NCBI GenBank assembly: GCA_947650285.1
Contig: CANTFL010001445.1
Coordinates: 992,001-1,056,000 of the forward strand
Direction: 5' to 3'
Source: Hyaloperonospora brassicae
Lineage: Eukaryota > Oomycota > Peronosporomycetes > Peronosporales > Peronosporaceae
Length of the DNA stretch: 64,000 nt
Position numbers and translations under genes: made by a program. This document shows, one piece after another, positions 1 through 12,642 of the stretch. The notes beneath the pieces were generated by a model. That model did no database searches. It had not been told where the DNA came from and saw nothing but the letters and a program-made list of their open reading frames with translations. The first letter of the stretch is position 1; every line of letters starts with the position of its first letter.

Positions 1-2509
1 TAATACGATCATTTCAGGACTCATTTTATTTGCGCTTGACCCTTGCCATTGTCTTGTTTGGAGGTAGTCGATAGAAGTTTGTCAAAATAGAAAACGTCCC
101 ATGGTGGATATTGGTTTTTCAGCTGTTCAACCTCCATTCTATTTATTGTTAATCAATCGCGATCAACTAAATCTGCCTCGCCGTGCAGCACATACTGCGG
201 GATGCGAAGTTTTGCTTCAACTTTGTGCAGCTACCCATTCGAAAGCCGCAGGTCAATCTCAATCAGCCTAGAGTGGCTCGGAATGAGCGACCTTCTTGCA
301 GTAGTGGCGCATTTGTGAGATTACCTTTGCCTTCATCAAATCGATAGTATTAGAGGAGCGCAGCTTCAAACGCTGGAGACAGAATCTTTCTATTGCGTCT
401 GCTGCCCGTGGCAAGGTACTCGTTGTCTAATGCTTTAACAATCCGTGACGATGCCGTCGTGGATATCCCAAGGCCGATCTTCTCTCTGACCTAGTCTTGT
501 TTTGATCCAACTTGATGCCTGGTGTCCGTACAATATGTACCTTTACCTGACGGGGTGGTTACGTGGGGTAGTGGTGCAATTGGCTAATTTTAAGATGATG
601 ACTGCCGTTTCAATCCCCTTAATGTTCAAATAAAACCTTTGAGGGTGACAATCGCAGTATGATTTCCACAGTAGCTGGGAAACCAGTAACTACCTCTTAA
701 AAACCATGGATAGAGTATAGTGGATATATTGGGTCGTTTGCGTACCCGAAAAAACCTCGCCGAACCAATAATATATACCTGTGCCTGACGATTGTGATAC
801 ATCGTGAGTAAGGTTCAATTTTTAGACATGTTTGAGGTGGAAACGAAGCAAGTGGGCAAAATGGACGGTATTGCAAGACTGTGTCATGACGAAGCTTGAG
901 TTTACGACGCCCTTTGACTAAAATCCTCATCTTTTCATTTTTGTATGATGTATTTTTCGCTTCATTGCTCAATCAGTGCGTCTGGCACAACTTTAAAGTG
1001 TATAATTAAAAATTGGTTTCTTTGGGGTCAGGCGCTTGGTGCGATGACATTACGCTCTTCAAAAATTTTCTCACCTGATCTTCGTTTTCCGTAAAACGCA
1101 TAAAGGCAGATACACCTACTGGGATATGGCACCATTTTATCGCAAATTCTATCAGCGTTGAAGCATATCGTTCATTCGGTGCATATATTGTAAATTCCCG
1201 CTTGTGCAAGGGATACCAATGGGGTACCGTCGTAGTATATATTAAACAAATGCACCGCTTACAAAACATGGTATCTGTACATTTCCCGATATTAGGTTTG
1301 CTCAATCTGTGGTATAATTTAGGGCATGTCAGCGTATCCGACAAAATTCGATATGGGATGTCCAAACTTTGATGAAATGGCCCTAATATTACTAATTTGA
1401 TTGAAGTATATTGCACAGATCATTTTAGTGGTTTATTAATTCACGCGTCTTGAAGGGAACAATGGCAGGTGATGCACACAGTGTAACATATTTCTATCGA
1501 AGATTTACTCGGCACATAGGCTCTAAGCCGCGCTTGCAAGCAGACATATCCACAATAGCGTCGTACCTTGCAAAAACATCTAAATTCTTTTACACCCTTA
1601 TAGTTCGATTCATCAGATAATTTGAATTTCAATAAAGTGTGTGTGTAGTAGGCGTGCGATAATGAGACCTGTCCTGACGATGATCTGCGCGTAAACTAAT
1701 GTAAATAAATATTGATCGAAGAATACATGTATACAATGTAGGTAAATCTAAGAAACAATGGCATTTCTACAAATATCTCTCATATAAATTGACGCCAAAA
1801 TAGCAAATTTTGTCGTGTGGACATTTTGCTATGGATAGAGGTACCTCGTATATATTTTTGGTGCGTACAAAGACTTTTAGCTAGGTTTATGCGATAGAGT
1901 TAATGCGTAAATGATGTCAACAGTGTGTCCCACGTACAGCCGGCGGCGCACATTTATTGATAAGTACCGAAAAAAGCATTTGCAATCAGAATTGCTGTCG
2001 AAATTTAAATTATGTTCTAGGGTCATAATTTGTTCTGTTATAGAGACGTTCCGTACAACAATGGTGCTTTAGCAGGATAGGATGGTGTTGGTTATGAAAG
2101 ACGTTTATCTTGGTTATCATACACCAGTAAAGATGTATTAAGCATATAAATTATATCAAACAATATATCATCGAATCGAACTAGTATATCATTTACCAAG
2201 AATAAGTCAATCGACCAAGATAATGTAACCAGTCATGGTCATTATTATAAGCTTGAGGCTCTTACTACGAACCTTTTCAATTTGTTACAACAAGACAATA
2301 GCAATATTAAGTCGCTCACGCGTGTATATTACAGATGGGTGTGGTGCTAAAAGTAGACCTATCAAAAAGATCGTTTGCGCTTAGGCCAAGCAAAGCCTGC
2401 ATGTGACTCTGAAAATGTGAGCTTATATATTAGCGCAATTTTCGTAGAAAATGTCATCATCACTAAGACGTAAATAAAGACATTATAAAACTATCTCATT
2501 ATGCGAGAG
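1..2509. other. AT-rich gene-poor flank, no convincing gene
   Basis: Only short open frames are seen. Two adjacent minus-strand frames (1006-1416 and 1441-1632) are Cys-rich and have the feel of a decayed transposase of the MULE/FLYWCH type, but no catalytic motif can be pointed to. Apart from the pol III box pair listed separately I see no supported feature. Confidence 0.5.
572..617 (+). other. tRNA-like pol III A/B box pair (possible SINE head)
   Basis: TGGTGCAATTGG at 572-583 fits the pol III A-box consensus TRGYNYARNNGG at every position. GTTTCAATCCC at 607-617 is close to the B box GGTTCRANYCC. The 23-nt gap between the boxes is shorter than in a normal tRNA and no acceptor stem is visible, so this is more likely a tRNA-derived SINE head or a decayed tRNA than a working tRNA gene. 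Confidence 0.25.
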
Positions 2510-2829
2510 TGTAACATGGCTAAAATAACTATAATTAGCTCACACTTTATACGCTTTGAGGAGCCTAAACCCCAAGTCTTAAATGTTTTTATTAATTTGA
2601 CTCTGTTTATATTTTTTCTTTTGGGATCCTAAGTACGAATGGTCATCTTTGACTCATTTGAAACCACTCAATCTACGTGCCAATATCTCACTGTCTGATA
2701 ATGGTACCAAGCCCATTGAATCAGCTAAAACATACGACGTGCCACTTCCGCTGACTTAGAAGTAGATCCTTTACGTAATCAGCATGTAAACTTTAGTATA
2801 ACTACTTATGTAACGGGGTGGCCCATACA
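2510..2829 (-). repeat. Element A LTR (3' LTR in element orientation)
   Basis: This copy pairs with 9765-10076; the shared blocks include the stretch around 2628-2640 (9876-9888) and the region ending at 2829. On the minus strand the LTR starts TGTATGGG here (TGTAACGGG in the other copy) and ends GTTACA, giving TGTAAC...GTTACA inverted termini in the better-preserved copy. A purine-rich tract directly abuts position 2829, which fixes the edge. Confidence 0.8.
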
Positions 2830-2842
2830 TCATTTCCTTCTC
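2830..2842 (-). other. Element A polypurine tract
   Basis: Read on the minus strand, this is GAGAAGGAAATGA, immediately before the LTR start TGTA. A purine run directly upstream of the 3' LTR is the expected plus-strand primer site for an LTR element, and it confirms that the element reads on the minus strand. Confidence 0.65.
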
Positions 2843-3589
2843 AAAATAGCACTCACCAACCGTGAGTGCTTTAGCTGCAAGACCACAACAGTCACTACCA
2901 AATCAGACTATTAATGAAGACACAAGCATTACCATTGCAGTTCTCACGAGCATCATCATCAGGTAGCAATCATCCACGTGATGATACCACGTCGTATCTC
3001 TTGGGAGCTGCACAAATTGTCTGGAGATAAAACTTCGGAATCGTTTAATACGATGCAATACAATTTCTGGTGTTTCCGCGGATTGCGTGGGAAGAGTCTT
3101 CAAGGCATATCAAATGACGCTCTTCGAAGTTCTTGGTGTGCTTTCATCTGGCGTTGATAATCGGATCCATGAGGAGGTAAGAAGCTTTATCGCAGTAGCT
3201 TGTCACGCGAGAAGACATTTAGACCTACCACTCCATCGACGTGCTGCGTGAGAGAACCTTCTAGAATGCGTGGAGAGTATACGGACTTTGCTACATTCAC
3301 GTGAGCGGAAATTTCACTATTTGATTCAATGCCACTTCTATCTCGTGAAGAATGACAACAACGCGTCGCTGAGTATCCTTAATAGCGAATTAGAACGACT
3401 CTAGATCGAGTAGTATCATCGCAGTCTATGAAAACGGAACACCGCGGTTACTCCTTATGTATCTCGAAGACGTCACCATTCTTGATCTCGTGGTCGTGGT
3501 GTTGTAAGTTCACCACCACAACATCGTCGTAGTTCTTCACGTTCTCGCTCGCCGCGAGAAAGTTCACGTCCGCGGCTACGTCGGGATGT

Positions 3590-5516
3590 GTCAACTTCAT
3601 TGGCTCGTACCCCTGGACGACATCTGGAACCTCGCGAAAAAGCAAGAAACATTGCTCCTACGTATCATGCTCGGGTGGGAACGTCAGCCAAGGTACACGG
3701 CACTTGCACGCGAATGAAGCCCCGCGTGAATCAGGAGTTGGCGATGTCACATGGGCGTGAGGCTCCTCGTGACCTGTTCTGTAATACACGATTTAGCGTG
3801 TCTGATAGTCCGCGTCCCCAAGCGGTAGAGGGCCCTCGCGATGTTCCCGCTGACGTCCGGATTGCCTAAGACAACGTGGATGCGGCTGTGAACATGGCTG
3901 ATGGTGCTCAGCTGAAAGATGAAGCTGCCCTTGAGCGTCGGGCGCGTGCGGAGAGGACCGCAAGTGAGGGTCGGCAGTCAAACCGCCAACTGCTCGAACG
4001 GGTGACGAACCCGAAACGCCACGTTCTTGGACACATGCAGAAGGGAATGCAGCCACGTCCGATTACATTGGCGCGTCGAGCAAGGCGAAAGGGAAGATCG
4101 ACCTTTGATCCCTTTCCTTCGGGGTCGGAACCAACTCCCGAAGCGTAGCCGGACGATGTTGCTTAGGCCGTCCAACATAGACTGTCGGGTGGAATCGTAA
4201 CGACAAAGGACTGTCCAGCGCATAGGCGTCGCCAAATGCCGTGAGCACCGTAAATGGGCCGATGAAGAGTGGTGGTTGTTTTCATGCGCCTAGATTGGTA
4301 ACCGCTGAATCTCTTTTGCCTTCAGTTGATAGTAAAATACCATCGCCTTCGTTAAATATATTCATGTTCTTTCTACCACGCTTGTCTGCGTTTGCTCTCT
4401 GTATTCCACTGCAAATCGAAGCATATCACGTACAAACCGTGTGATAGCTTGACGCTGGAGTATAAACTATGACACAGTCATGTCATCGATGGGTCGAGAC
4501 GACTCAATCGACGCGTAGTTGGCTGTAGGTGAGTGCATACCCGAAGAATAGTTCATCAGTGTCTGCGCAGTCCTTTGATCTGGCGAGGATGCCACGTCAC
4601 GTGGCTTTAAAATAGCAGACTTTGACTTGAATCGGGTGACTACATTCGGGATCAGAATACCGTGAGCTGCACTCGATCGTTGTTTATCACTTTCATCCCC
4701 GTCCAGAGTGTAGCTACAAAGAGCTGTGGGGAGACCCACACAAGAAGCGTAGGAATTTAAGAATGGCGAGCCGAATCGACGTAAATGTCGCTCACCCGGT
4801 TGACGCGTGGACGGTATTGTTGAGTGTTTCATGAGCTAGAGGTAGAAAAGCGCTTTAAGTCTTTAACGAAGTGTCGTAGATTCGAGGTACATCTTTGAGG
4901 ACCCGGTTTACATGATAAATTTGCCAATCCGTTTTCAATTGGGCAGCTGTCGACAACCGTAGCTTCGTTCCGATGAGTTTAAATTTAACACATCTAGAAC
5001 GCGGGTTTGAAGCAAGGTTCACGGATTGAATATATTTTATCAAGCAAACCGTGATGGATAAACACTGTGTCAATGAAGGGCACCGCGGCCTCGACCGCGG
5101 TGATCGTGGCGTGAAAAGGCACCAGGTGAGACATCTTGCTAAATATGTCTACGAAGACCTGGATACCGGTTCGGTCTTGACTATCACGCGCTAGCTTAAA
5201 GATAAAGTCTATCGAAATTGACCGAGAAGACTCAGCTTCAGTTGGCAGGGATCACAGGGGTGCCGCGACGATGGGGATGGCTTTACTTATGGATAGATTT
5301 CGAGCGTACGAATCCAATCGCGAAATCACTTGTATTGTGGGGCTGAAAGAAATCACGAGACACATCGAAAAAAGTGTTTTTGCAACCCAAATGACCGCCA
5401 ACAAGGTCATTATGGTACTTTTGGATAATCCAAGCACGCAAGTCCACGTCGTTTGCGATAAATTTACGAGATGCATCGAATTGATCGATTTTGGACAGAA
5501 TTAAATCACGACGCAT
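3590..5516 (-). pseudogene. Element A integrase with chromodomain remnant
   Basis: Three parts of a chromovirus-like integrase are recognisable on the minus strand. At 5283-5516 lies the H2C2 zinc-binding domain, with a YHNDLVGGHLG core. At 4063-4248 lies the C-terminal module, reading GDAYALDSPLSLRFHPTVYV and followed by a PxRPA-type stretch. At about 3590-3730 the end of a chromodomain reads FPPEHDT, then a stop where Trp is usual, then REVPDVVQGYE. The DDE core between 4.25 and 5.25 kb is too damaged to place catalytic residues. A perfect 8-bp inverted repeat (CACCGCGG...CCGCGGTG, 5081-5102) lies within it. Nothing here could encode a working enzyme. Confidence 0.75.
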
Positions 5517-6277
5517 ACTGTGACGCTTAATCTGATCCCGCTTTGTTCGCGATAAATAATCCAGTGCTACATCATTGGTAGCGCTTAAATTATTAATGAT
5601 GTCAGCTTAATCGGGGTAATTCGCGTAAGCCGCGACGAGTATATGAAATGTTTTAGCTTGGGTATGAACCAAGTTTTTTTTTATGACACACACTCCACAC
5701 ACCAATCTTCATCTTCGTCGTCGTCGTCAGTTATCTGGCGACTCAGCACAAACCGAGGTTCGTATTCAGGACGTCATAACAGCGCGCTGCAAGAATGTTA
5801 GTCTAGCCTGATTTGTAGTGCACGACGAAGTTGTACTCAAAAAAGAAGAAAGACATTGTGATATACACTGAGACAGGTGTGGACTTTTCATCGCTGTGCG
5901 CAGCGGTGCGTGATCGGTGTACAGAATTAACGGAAGTTTGCGCTATAGGGGTACGCAAAATTTAATTTTTGCGTAGCGTACCTGTTTCTTATCGCGAGCT
6001 GGATAGTTTTTCTCCGCCGGCTAAATCAGTCACGATTTGTAACTCACAACGCTTTTACGGACCTTACGATCAAACTGCATGCGGGCACAACCAATTTCAA
6101 AAACGCTTGCATCACACACCACGTGAAACGGCTTGGAATCGTCCGAAAGTACCAGCACTGACTCTTCCCCTATTATCTTCTTCCCTGTGTCAAAGGCCGC
6201 TTCTTAAAACGGACGCCACATCCACGTGGCGTCTTTCTTTAAAGAAAATACAGAGGTTGTATCGAACCGGCGTAATC

Positions 6278-7206
6278 CTACGTATATCTATGCAAGTACT
6301 TAGCTACACCAAGCCATTCATGAAGCTCTGTAGGGTCTTTGGGTGTTTGCCAAGAACAGACCGATGACATCTTCTCTAAATCGTCTCGGATTCCCGATTT
6401 CTCACATAGCAACCCATCACCGGAATCTCCGGTGCACAGAATACGCCTTTCTTCAAATTTGTATAGAACTTGATTTCTCGCATAGATTGAACCGACTCTT
6501 TTAGTGTTGAAGATGAGTTTAATCAGCACTTGGGGGGACCTCAGCGCGACTGTATAAAATGTCATCGTAGCTAGGAGCAAAATCTTAATGCGGTCTCAAC
6601 ACTTAAACACCATGCGAATAAATTATCGGGTGTGTGCGTTCTTAAACTCGTGTCGCATCACTAGCCACTTTTATAACATACCACTCGGGGTAATCAGCAC
6701 TGTGATTGGTATGCTTCTTTGTCGCAACAAGATCTGATAGAAGCCATCGGTTAGGGATGATACTTCCTGACATGGAGTTCAACACCATGTCTTTCCTGGG
6801 GATAACCGTTTGTGCGGGTATAGTAGCATCGTTTATTTTATCAATTGCATACACTATACGCCAGACTCCGTAGGATTTTTCACGCAGAATGTTGGGCTCA
6901 AATGTGGTAAGATACTCTCCCACACATGACCCGCCTTGCGGCGACCTTCAATAATTCCATCAAATCCATCAATATCCAGAACTTGATCTCGAGGCAACGG
7001 CTACTGCTGCATCACACAATACAACGAGCCTGGCGTGAGGTCAATATCATGCCGAACAACTCATTCGACAGGAATTCCAGCCGGAAGCTTTTTTGGGAAC
7101 ACGTCTGCATACTCTCGAGCAATGTTGTGGACAGGGTTTCCAGACTCACGCAGAACCTCCCATGACTGCAATTCAAATCTTTCTTTACGCGTTGACTTGG
7201 GTTCAT
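6278..7206 (-). pseudogene. Element A reverse transcriptase remnant
   Basis: Reading down the minus strand, 7206-7012 carries the pre-RT segment (YADVFPKKLPAG-like, partly recoverable across frames). 6923-6642 carries the finger/palm entry, where SPYGSPVL..KDGSWRL..DYRALN of the family is reduced to NILREKSYGVWRIVYAIDKI. 6580-6278 carries the thumb/connection (KSGIRDDLEKM and ELHEWLGVAKYLHRY, matching the family's GLANYYRRF box). The segment containing the YxDD active site is lost between frames. RNase H should lie at 5520-6270, where only a decayed LADALSR-like trace before the integrase is visible. Confidence 0.75.
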
Positions 7207-7249
7207 CGCTTCGATGGGTGCTTCAAAATCTCCTCTTTTAATTCAGAGG

Positions 7250-9216
7250 CACCTCGGTGGTGATTAGACATGCTTGTTCCAGCGTGTGTCCCTTTAGGTC
7301 ACATTAGAATTGATTCCAGGAAAGACCTGAAAGGCTTGTAATTGAGGACGCGTCGTGAGATAAGCTCGCAACTTCGATTTATTGGCGCCTTTGTGGACTC
7401 CCGTCCGCTTATACGACAGCGTGGACACATTTATACGATTTATTCTGGACGATTGCCTCCCCATCGTGCTTTGAGTTCATGCTAGGAGCTGAAGAACCGC
7501 ATCTAGGTGATAAACCATAACCCCATTCTAGGCACTGGATGCCCTCATCCATAATGCTGAAATGGCGTGACGTTAGAAAGCCATATTTGTACGTAGACGC
7601 TTGATGCGAGATCTTCTACTCGACCGCCATAATCCCATGTGGGAGCTTCGCTCGACCGCATATTGACCATGTGGAAACCTTGGTTTAATCACAGTGGGTG
7701 ATGATGGGAGTTTCGCTTCGACCATCATGCTTTCACGCAAGGACTCCTGTCCTTCCACGTCATACTCGGTGGCGAGATCTTGCTCGTCCACATGTTGCAG
7801 TTGTGGAAGCCTCTGCTTATTACAATAGGAGCAGGCGGAAACGTCGATCCAACTTCTGATATCTCGTGCGGTAACTCCTATTCAACCGCACCTTTGATTC
7901 GAGGGAACCTCTGTACAACCGCGTCATCCTCGTGCGAAAGCCACCACTCGTCCGCGTCGTACGCCTCGCTACAAAGCGAGGAGACATCGTCAATTGCGTT
8001 TAAAAAAACGGTACAAGCGATACAGAGAGGGTAATAGCTTTCTCTGTGCACCGCCTGCATCGTGAAATCATGATCTACGCCTGCGAAGTTTGGCCAATCA
8101 CTCAAAATACTAATAGATGGGTACACACTTCACTGACGTGGAATTTACGTTGACGTTTCACTGGCTTAGCTAGCCAGTCGATCTAGCGCTAATAATTTGC
8201 CAAAAATGGCATGCATAGGTTTCAATCGAATTCATTCTTTATCTTAACCACCAAAAAATGCCGCTGCAACGAAATCGTCAAACGTATACGGCAGAGACAC
8301 TTCGCACCACAATACGCGGTTTAGCATCCATCGACTAGCTTGACGACAACCTGGCCAGGTCCCTCGCGGGCCTGGATGCTGGTTGGCAGCATCGATACAC
8401 AAGATTGAAGAAATATACTTTTCGTCGCTTCTATATCCAGAAGCTCTCGTAGAGGTCACTGGACACCGGCGACATCCAAACGGACAATTATCAAGCGTGA
8501 AATAACACGCGTGGTGGTAGCATTTGAGCGTGCACGCAGCAAAGGTGATTTAAGAGATTGGGCTGCCACCAGTATACCCGGACTAGTTTCAAATCAGTCA
8601 AGTCCCCTACACCTACTGGTCCCTACCATTTTTTGGACTTTCGGCCGGGGCAGCGCCGTCATAATGGACGTCGACCGTATGCGCCGGAGCCGGCGCTGGC
8701 GCGCGGTGTCTTGTCTTTCAGCAATGAAAGTAAAAAATCTGAATTTCGGTACGTACGTCGACTTCTTACGATGCAGCACGCCGTCGTTCACCCGAAGATC
8801 CAATAACGTCGACCCGTATAAGTTATGGGACATACGGCCGAGCAAAGGGAACTACCGAAGTCTTGGTGTAAATCAGGTTACCCTATAGACTTAATGGGGG
8901 AAATGTTGATCGCACCTTCCAACGTGGCAGTCTACACGCGTTCCAGCGCAAAGTAAGTCTGCCATCACGAATAATATTAACGAAGACACTCACTTGCGTG
9001 TACATGTTCATAGAGTGCGTGATGATGTACGAAGCCAGGTGTCGAGCAATCTGCACGAAGTCGCGCATCGACATTTCCCTGTAACATCGACGGAAACCTT
9101 AAGCGCACCATCTTCTCCTCTTGCGGTGGCTAGAAGGCAAGACAAAGGTCACTCTGGGTGGAATCCAGAGGGGTGAACGCGTACTCGTCCACGAAGAGCT
9201 TACCAAGAGCTCATGA
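7250..9216 (-). pseudogene. Element A gag/protease region, heavily decayed
   Basis: By position this should be gag followed by protease. Only a short stretch at about 8244-8330 (VSLPYTFDDF) resembles the segment that follows the protease in oomycete gypsy polyproteins. No DSG/DTG protease triad and no CCHC knuckle was found. The stretch 8500-8850 is GC-rich with overlapping frames on both strands, none recognisable. Confidence 0.4.
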
Positions 9217-9344
9217 CTTGGCTTTTCTTAGCAAGACGGGAAAAGAGGAACTTTGACCTTGCCTGGGGCGCCTCGAGAAGCCTATTCCTTGGCTTATCGT
9301 AGAGAGACGTGAAAGGAGAAACGTTATCATTGCCTGGGGCGCGT
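9217..9344. repeat. Imperfect 71-bp tandem duplication in element A leader
   Basis: Two copies start at 9217 and 9288, each beginning CTTGGCTT and ending TGCCTGGGGCGC. They lie in the 5' leader side of element A, just before a long hairpin. This looks like a local duplication in untranslated sequence; no coding is implied. Confidence 0.6.
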
Positions 9345-9362
9345 GGCGACGGTAAGAGGAAC

Positions 9363-9427
9363 TGTTGCTGACTCGATGTATTTTTAAAGTGGCAATATCG
9401 ATTAACGAATCCATCGAGTCAGCAACA
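9363..9427. repeat. Perfect 16-bp inverted repeat (hairpin) in element A leader
   Basis: TGTTGCTGACTCGATG (9363-9378) is exactly complementary to CATCGAGTCAGCAACA (9412-9427) across a 33-nt loop. A second perfect stem, GCGAGGGT/ACCCTCGC with a 4-nt loop, follows at 9493-9512. Both lie between the 5' LTR (9765-10076) and the presumed gag start of this minus-strand element, where packaging or dimerisation structures would be expected. That role is inference. Confidence 0.7.
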
Positions 9428-9764
9428 ATCGCTCTTTACCTTCATCTAATCAGAAGAAACTTTCATCTATACGGAATCATTGCACGAAGGTTGCGAGGGT
9501 GTTAACCCTCGCCAATTGTATTGGGCGAGCTCTCGAGCCCAAAAAAAGTGTACGGAGAGAAGCTTTGTATCAGGAGTCGCTGATATCGTCAGTGATAAAA
9601 GGAATGCCTCTCTCGATATTGCCGCGAGGCGAATATGGGCATCCCACTTCACACCAGTGAGATGGGATAACGTCGCGTGCTCTAGAGTTACATCAAAAGC
9701 ATCAAAGTACAACGAATCGCTCACCCAAACCCCGGCATAGGAAGGAATACAAAGTGCTACTAGG

Positions 9765-10076
9765 TGTAACGGTGCTATAATAACACGTACGTAACTTACA
9801 CTATTTAGTCTTTGATAAGGCCTCTAACCCTAGTCGAAGGTGTTTAATATATAAACTATGTTTATATTTTATGATCCTAAGTACGAACAGTTATGTTTGA
9901 ATCATAGGAAGCACCCAATCGACTTGCCGATCCCTTACTGGCTAATAATGGGACCAAGACTATCAAATTGGCTAAAAAGTACGACGGGCCACTTCCATTT
10001 ACTCAGAAGTAGCCTCCCTGCGTAAAAACATGTAAACTTGATCAGAATTACTTATATAACGGGTTGGCCCGTTACA
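9765..10076 (-). repeat. Element A LTR (5' LTR in element orientation)
   Basis: This is the partner of 2510-2829. On the minus strand it starts TGTAACGGG and ends GTTACA. Close to its minus-strand start is an internal palindrome, AACGGGTTGGCCCGTT (10058-10073). No clear tRNA primer-binding site is visible next to 9765; it has probably been lost by mutation. Confidence 0.8.
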
Positions 10077-12642
10077 TAATTCGTGTATTCTGTTCTCGCT
10101 ATAAAATAGACAGTAATGCCCAATAATACCGATCGGTGACCAAATGTCACTACGATTTGATCCGGATCAAGTCAATACTTGCATAAAACCAATTTTCAAG
10201 GTTTCTATAATCAAACGGTGACAATATTGAATCCTGTTATGATTCTTGAAGTATTTTATTCAATGAAAAATTTGGTGGATACTTCAGAAAAAGGCCGGAT
10301 TGACCGTAAGAGGGATCGTTTTCCTGTCCAAAACAGATTTATGGCTTAAATAAGCTTGTATGACGCACTGATTGGGAGCTTATCCCTCTCCATATGAGAT
10401 AGGGGGACACCACATCAGATGACCACCAAATGCGTCGCATATGCGGCGCGAAGTTTATCACGTTAGATGTGGAACTGAGACATGGGCACGAAAGTGAAGT
10501 AATAACATCCCGATATGGATGGTGTAAGTGGCGGAAACCTTGCAAACCCTGAATACCTGTGAATTTCAAAATGCTTCGATGTGCCTGTTCGATAGGTGAC
10601 AAGTTGTTGTCGGTCACTCGATATAGATCCGGAATTTAGTAACAATAAAAATCACTTATGTGTCAAATGTACACTATACATAGGCGTCACGAACTATTTG
10701 GAAGACTTTAAAGCATGCTTAGACGTGGCAATGAAAATGGAGATGCTTGGACTAGGCATAAGTGACCTTGTAGAAGTGGATCCCCAAATGTCAGTGAATG
10801 ATGTCTGAATTGGCGCCACAAAATCGACAAAACTATTTTGACCTCTATGTTGACATTTGTTATCGATGTATGTATATCGACGTAACTAAATAGTTTACAT
10901 TTATATATATATATATATATGTATATTGTAATATGCGGTCTAGTAACAATAGTGAGAAAGTCGGCGTAATAATTGAAGGACATGCGAATTCGATTTGATA
11001 CGTGACCATGGAGGCGACCTAAATCAAATTTGATCCAATATAAATAGTTTCTTTTTACCTTATGAAGTATGTATTGTAATAGGCTAAATGATTATCTGGC
11101 TCATTCGTTTTCCTCGATTCATTTTTTTCTTGTACACGATAAGCGTGCGTTCCCTTTTTTCGGTGCAAGATCATTTACAGTCCCAAAGATTAAATTTGCT
11201 CGAAATTTTTGGCACAATAGACCGCTATTGTATTATTTGTCTAGAATCGCGCAAGCTCATACAAGGCAAAATATCTGAGATTGGACGCAGGAAAACAAAA
11301 ATGGAAAACGTCACATTTAAAAATAAACAGATCGCTGTGGCACATTCCGGCAGGACTTGGCAAGGTCTCATAAGTGTCTAAAGTGATGTCAAGTGGTTTT
11401 CAGCGTGTACAAAACGTAAAAAGTGATCACAAGACAAATAAGTCAATTTAACATCAAGATCGACATGCTCAGACCGCTATTCGAAAGATATTCGTGCATC
11501 GATCGACCAACACTGAATCTTAAACCCATAGCAAGACTGTCCACTCCCACATCCATTACAAAGAAACTGCCTTAGCCTACCCGACGGGGCACAAGGTGTA
11601 CACAGGTGTAACAAGGCATGAGTATCAAAGTAACGCCTTTGTAAGTCGGCAAGAATGGGATCGGTAGAATTGAGATATCAGTCATAAATCTCCACACACT
11701 TTTATAAGTAATGCAGACTTGTGTACAAGCTAAATGTCTTGCTAAAATCCGGTAGTGACTAAGATTTTTACTACTTCGTATATTTGCTTATGGAAGCGTG
11801 TGGAAGCGGTTCGGCTGGCTCTACGGAGCCCACTCTGTAACTCATTGAATATAGAGTGCATATATAAGTGCTTTGTCTATGCTTCTGCCACACGTATGTG
11901 TATGCACAAAATAATAGTAATGCTTTTTATTAACATACATCATAAGCACTGGTAATAATGTTCTCTATAATCTTAAGGGATTCGAGTCAGGAAAAGGAGA
12001 ATATCATACTCACTCAAGCGAGACTTCAAGTACGACAAATACGTTACAAAGCCTGTGTCTCTAATTGTCTGACTGGAGTGATGTTTAGTATTTAACGGTT
12101 AGCCTCCTTTCAATTTGTAAATTTTAGAGCGTATGTTATCTTATAATAGCATACATAAGTCCGGAAGAAGTATCTAAATAAGTGATATCTCTTCTTACAA
12201 ACCATAAGTAGTTCTGTATAGGATCCGTGGAATACATCCTTTTTTTACATTGAGTGTATTGATCAAACAAGACAAGGTGTAAATATAACAACCATTAATA
12301 CTTTAATGAGCACGACTTTAATCACGCCATGAATCCATCACTTTCACGGAAGCGATAACTGCAGTAGTGGTGGTACATTATTCGTCAAATTGACATTGGC
12401 ACAGGGTAGGAGTGGTCTGAAAGCTGTTCGCTATCTCGTAATAGCGAGTTGATTAAACAACTATAGAGTGTTCATAAGACTTGTAAATGAGAAAATGTAG
12501 TGTAATTCTATGACCCGTTCATGTTCGTCTCTCAGACAAATTGAATTAGGCATATGTCTGCATCCTCTTTGAGATTACTCACAATGAACTATTCTCGTCG
12601 ATGATGGCATCACATATTTGCAAACCATTTCGCTTAAGCAGC
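10077..12642. other. AT-rich spacer between elements A and B
   Basis: No gene is supported. A (TA)n microsatellite of about 20 bp lies at 10901-10920. Open frames here are short, lack recognisable domains and do not share codon character with the genes at 29-45 kb. Confidence 0.6.

Larger units (their letters stand above)
2510..10076 (-). mobile_element. Element A: old, degenerate Ty3/gypsy LTR retrotransposon
   Basis: The element is bounded by two diverged LTRs (2510-2829 and 9765-10076), with coding remnants on the minus strand in the order gag, protease, RT, RNase H, integrase, chromodomain (from about 9.4 kb down to 3.59 kb). Recognisable pieces are an RT palm with the GLANYYRR-like region, an H2C2 integrase zinc finger, the integrase C-terminal module and a chromodomain end. 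Every domain is broken by stops and frameshifts. By eye the LTRs are only about three-quarters identical, so the insertion is ancient. No target-site duplication survives (flanks GAGAG and TAATT). Total length is about 7.6 kb, ordinary for gypsy. Confidence 0.85.

Noticed and set aside
1006..1632. Decayed MULE/FLYWCH transposase
   Set aside because: Some Cys spacing and a faint YPL...F pattern, but no DDE residues or terminal repeats could be shown.
3588..4148. Plus-strand genes at 3.6-4.1 kb
   Set aside because: They overlap element A's integrase C-terminus and chromodomain on the minus strand and are antisense shadows.
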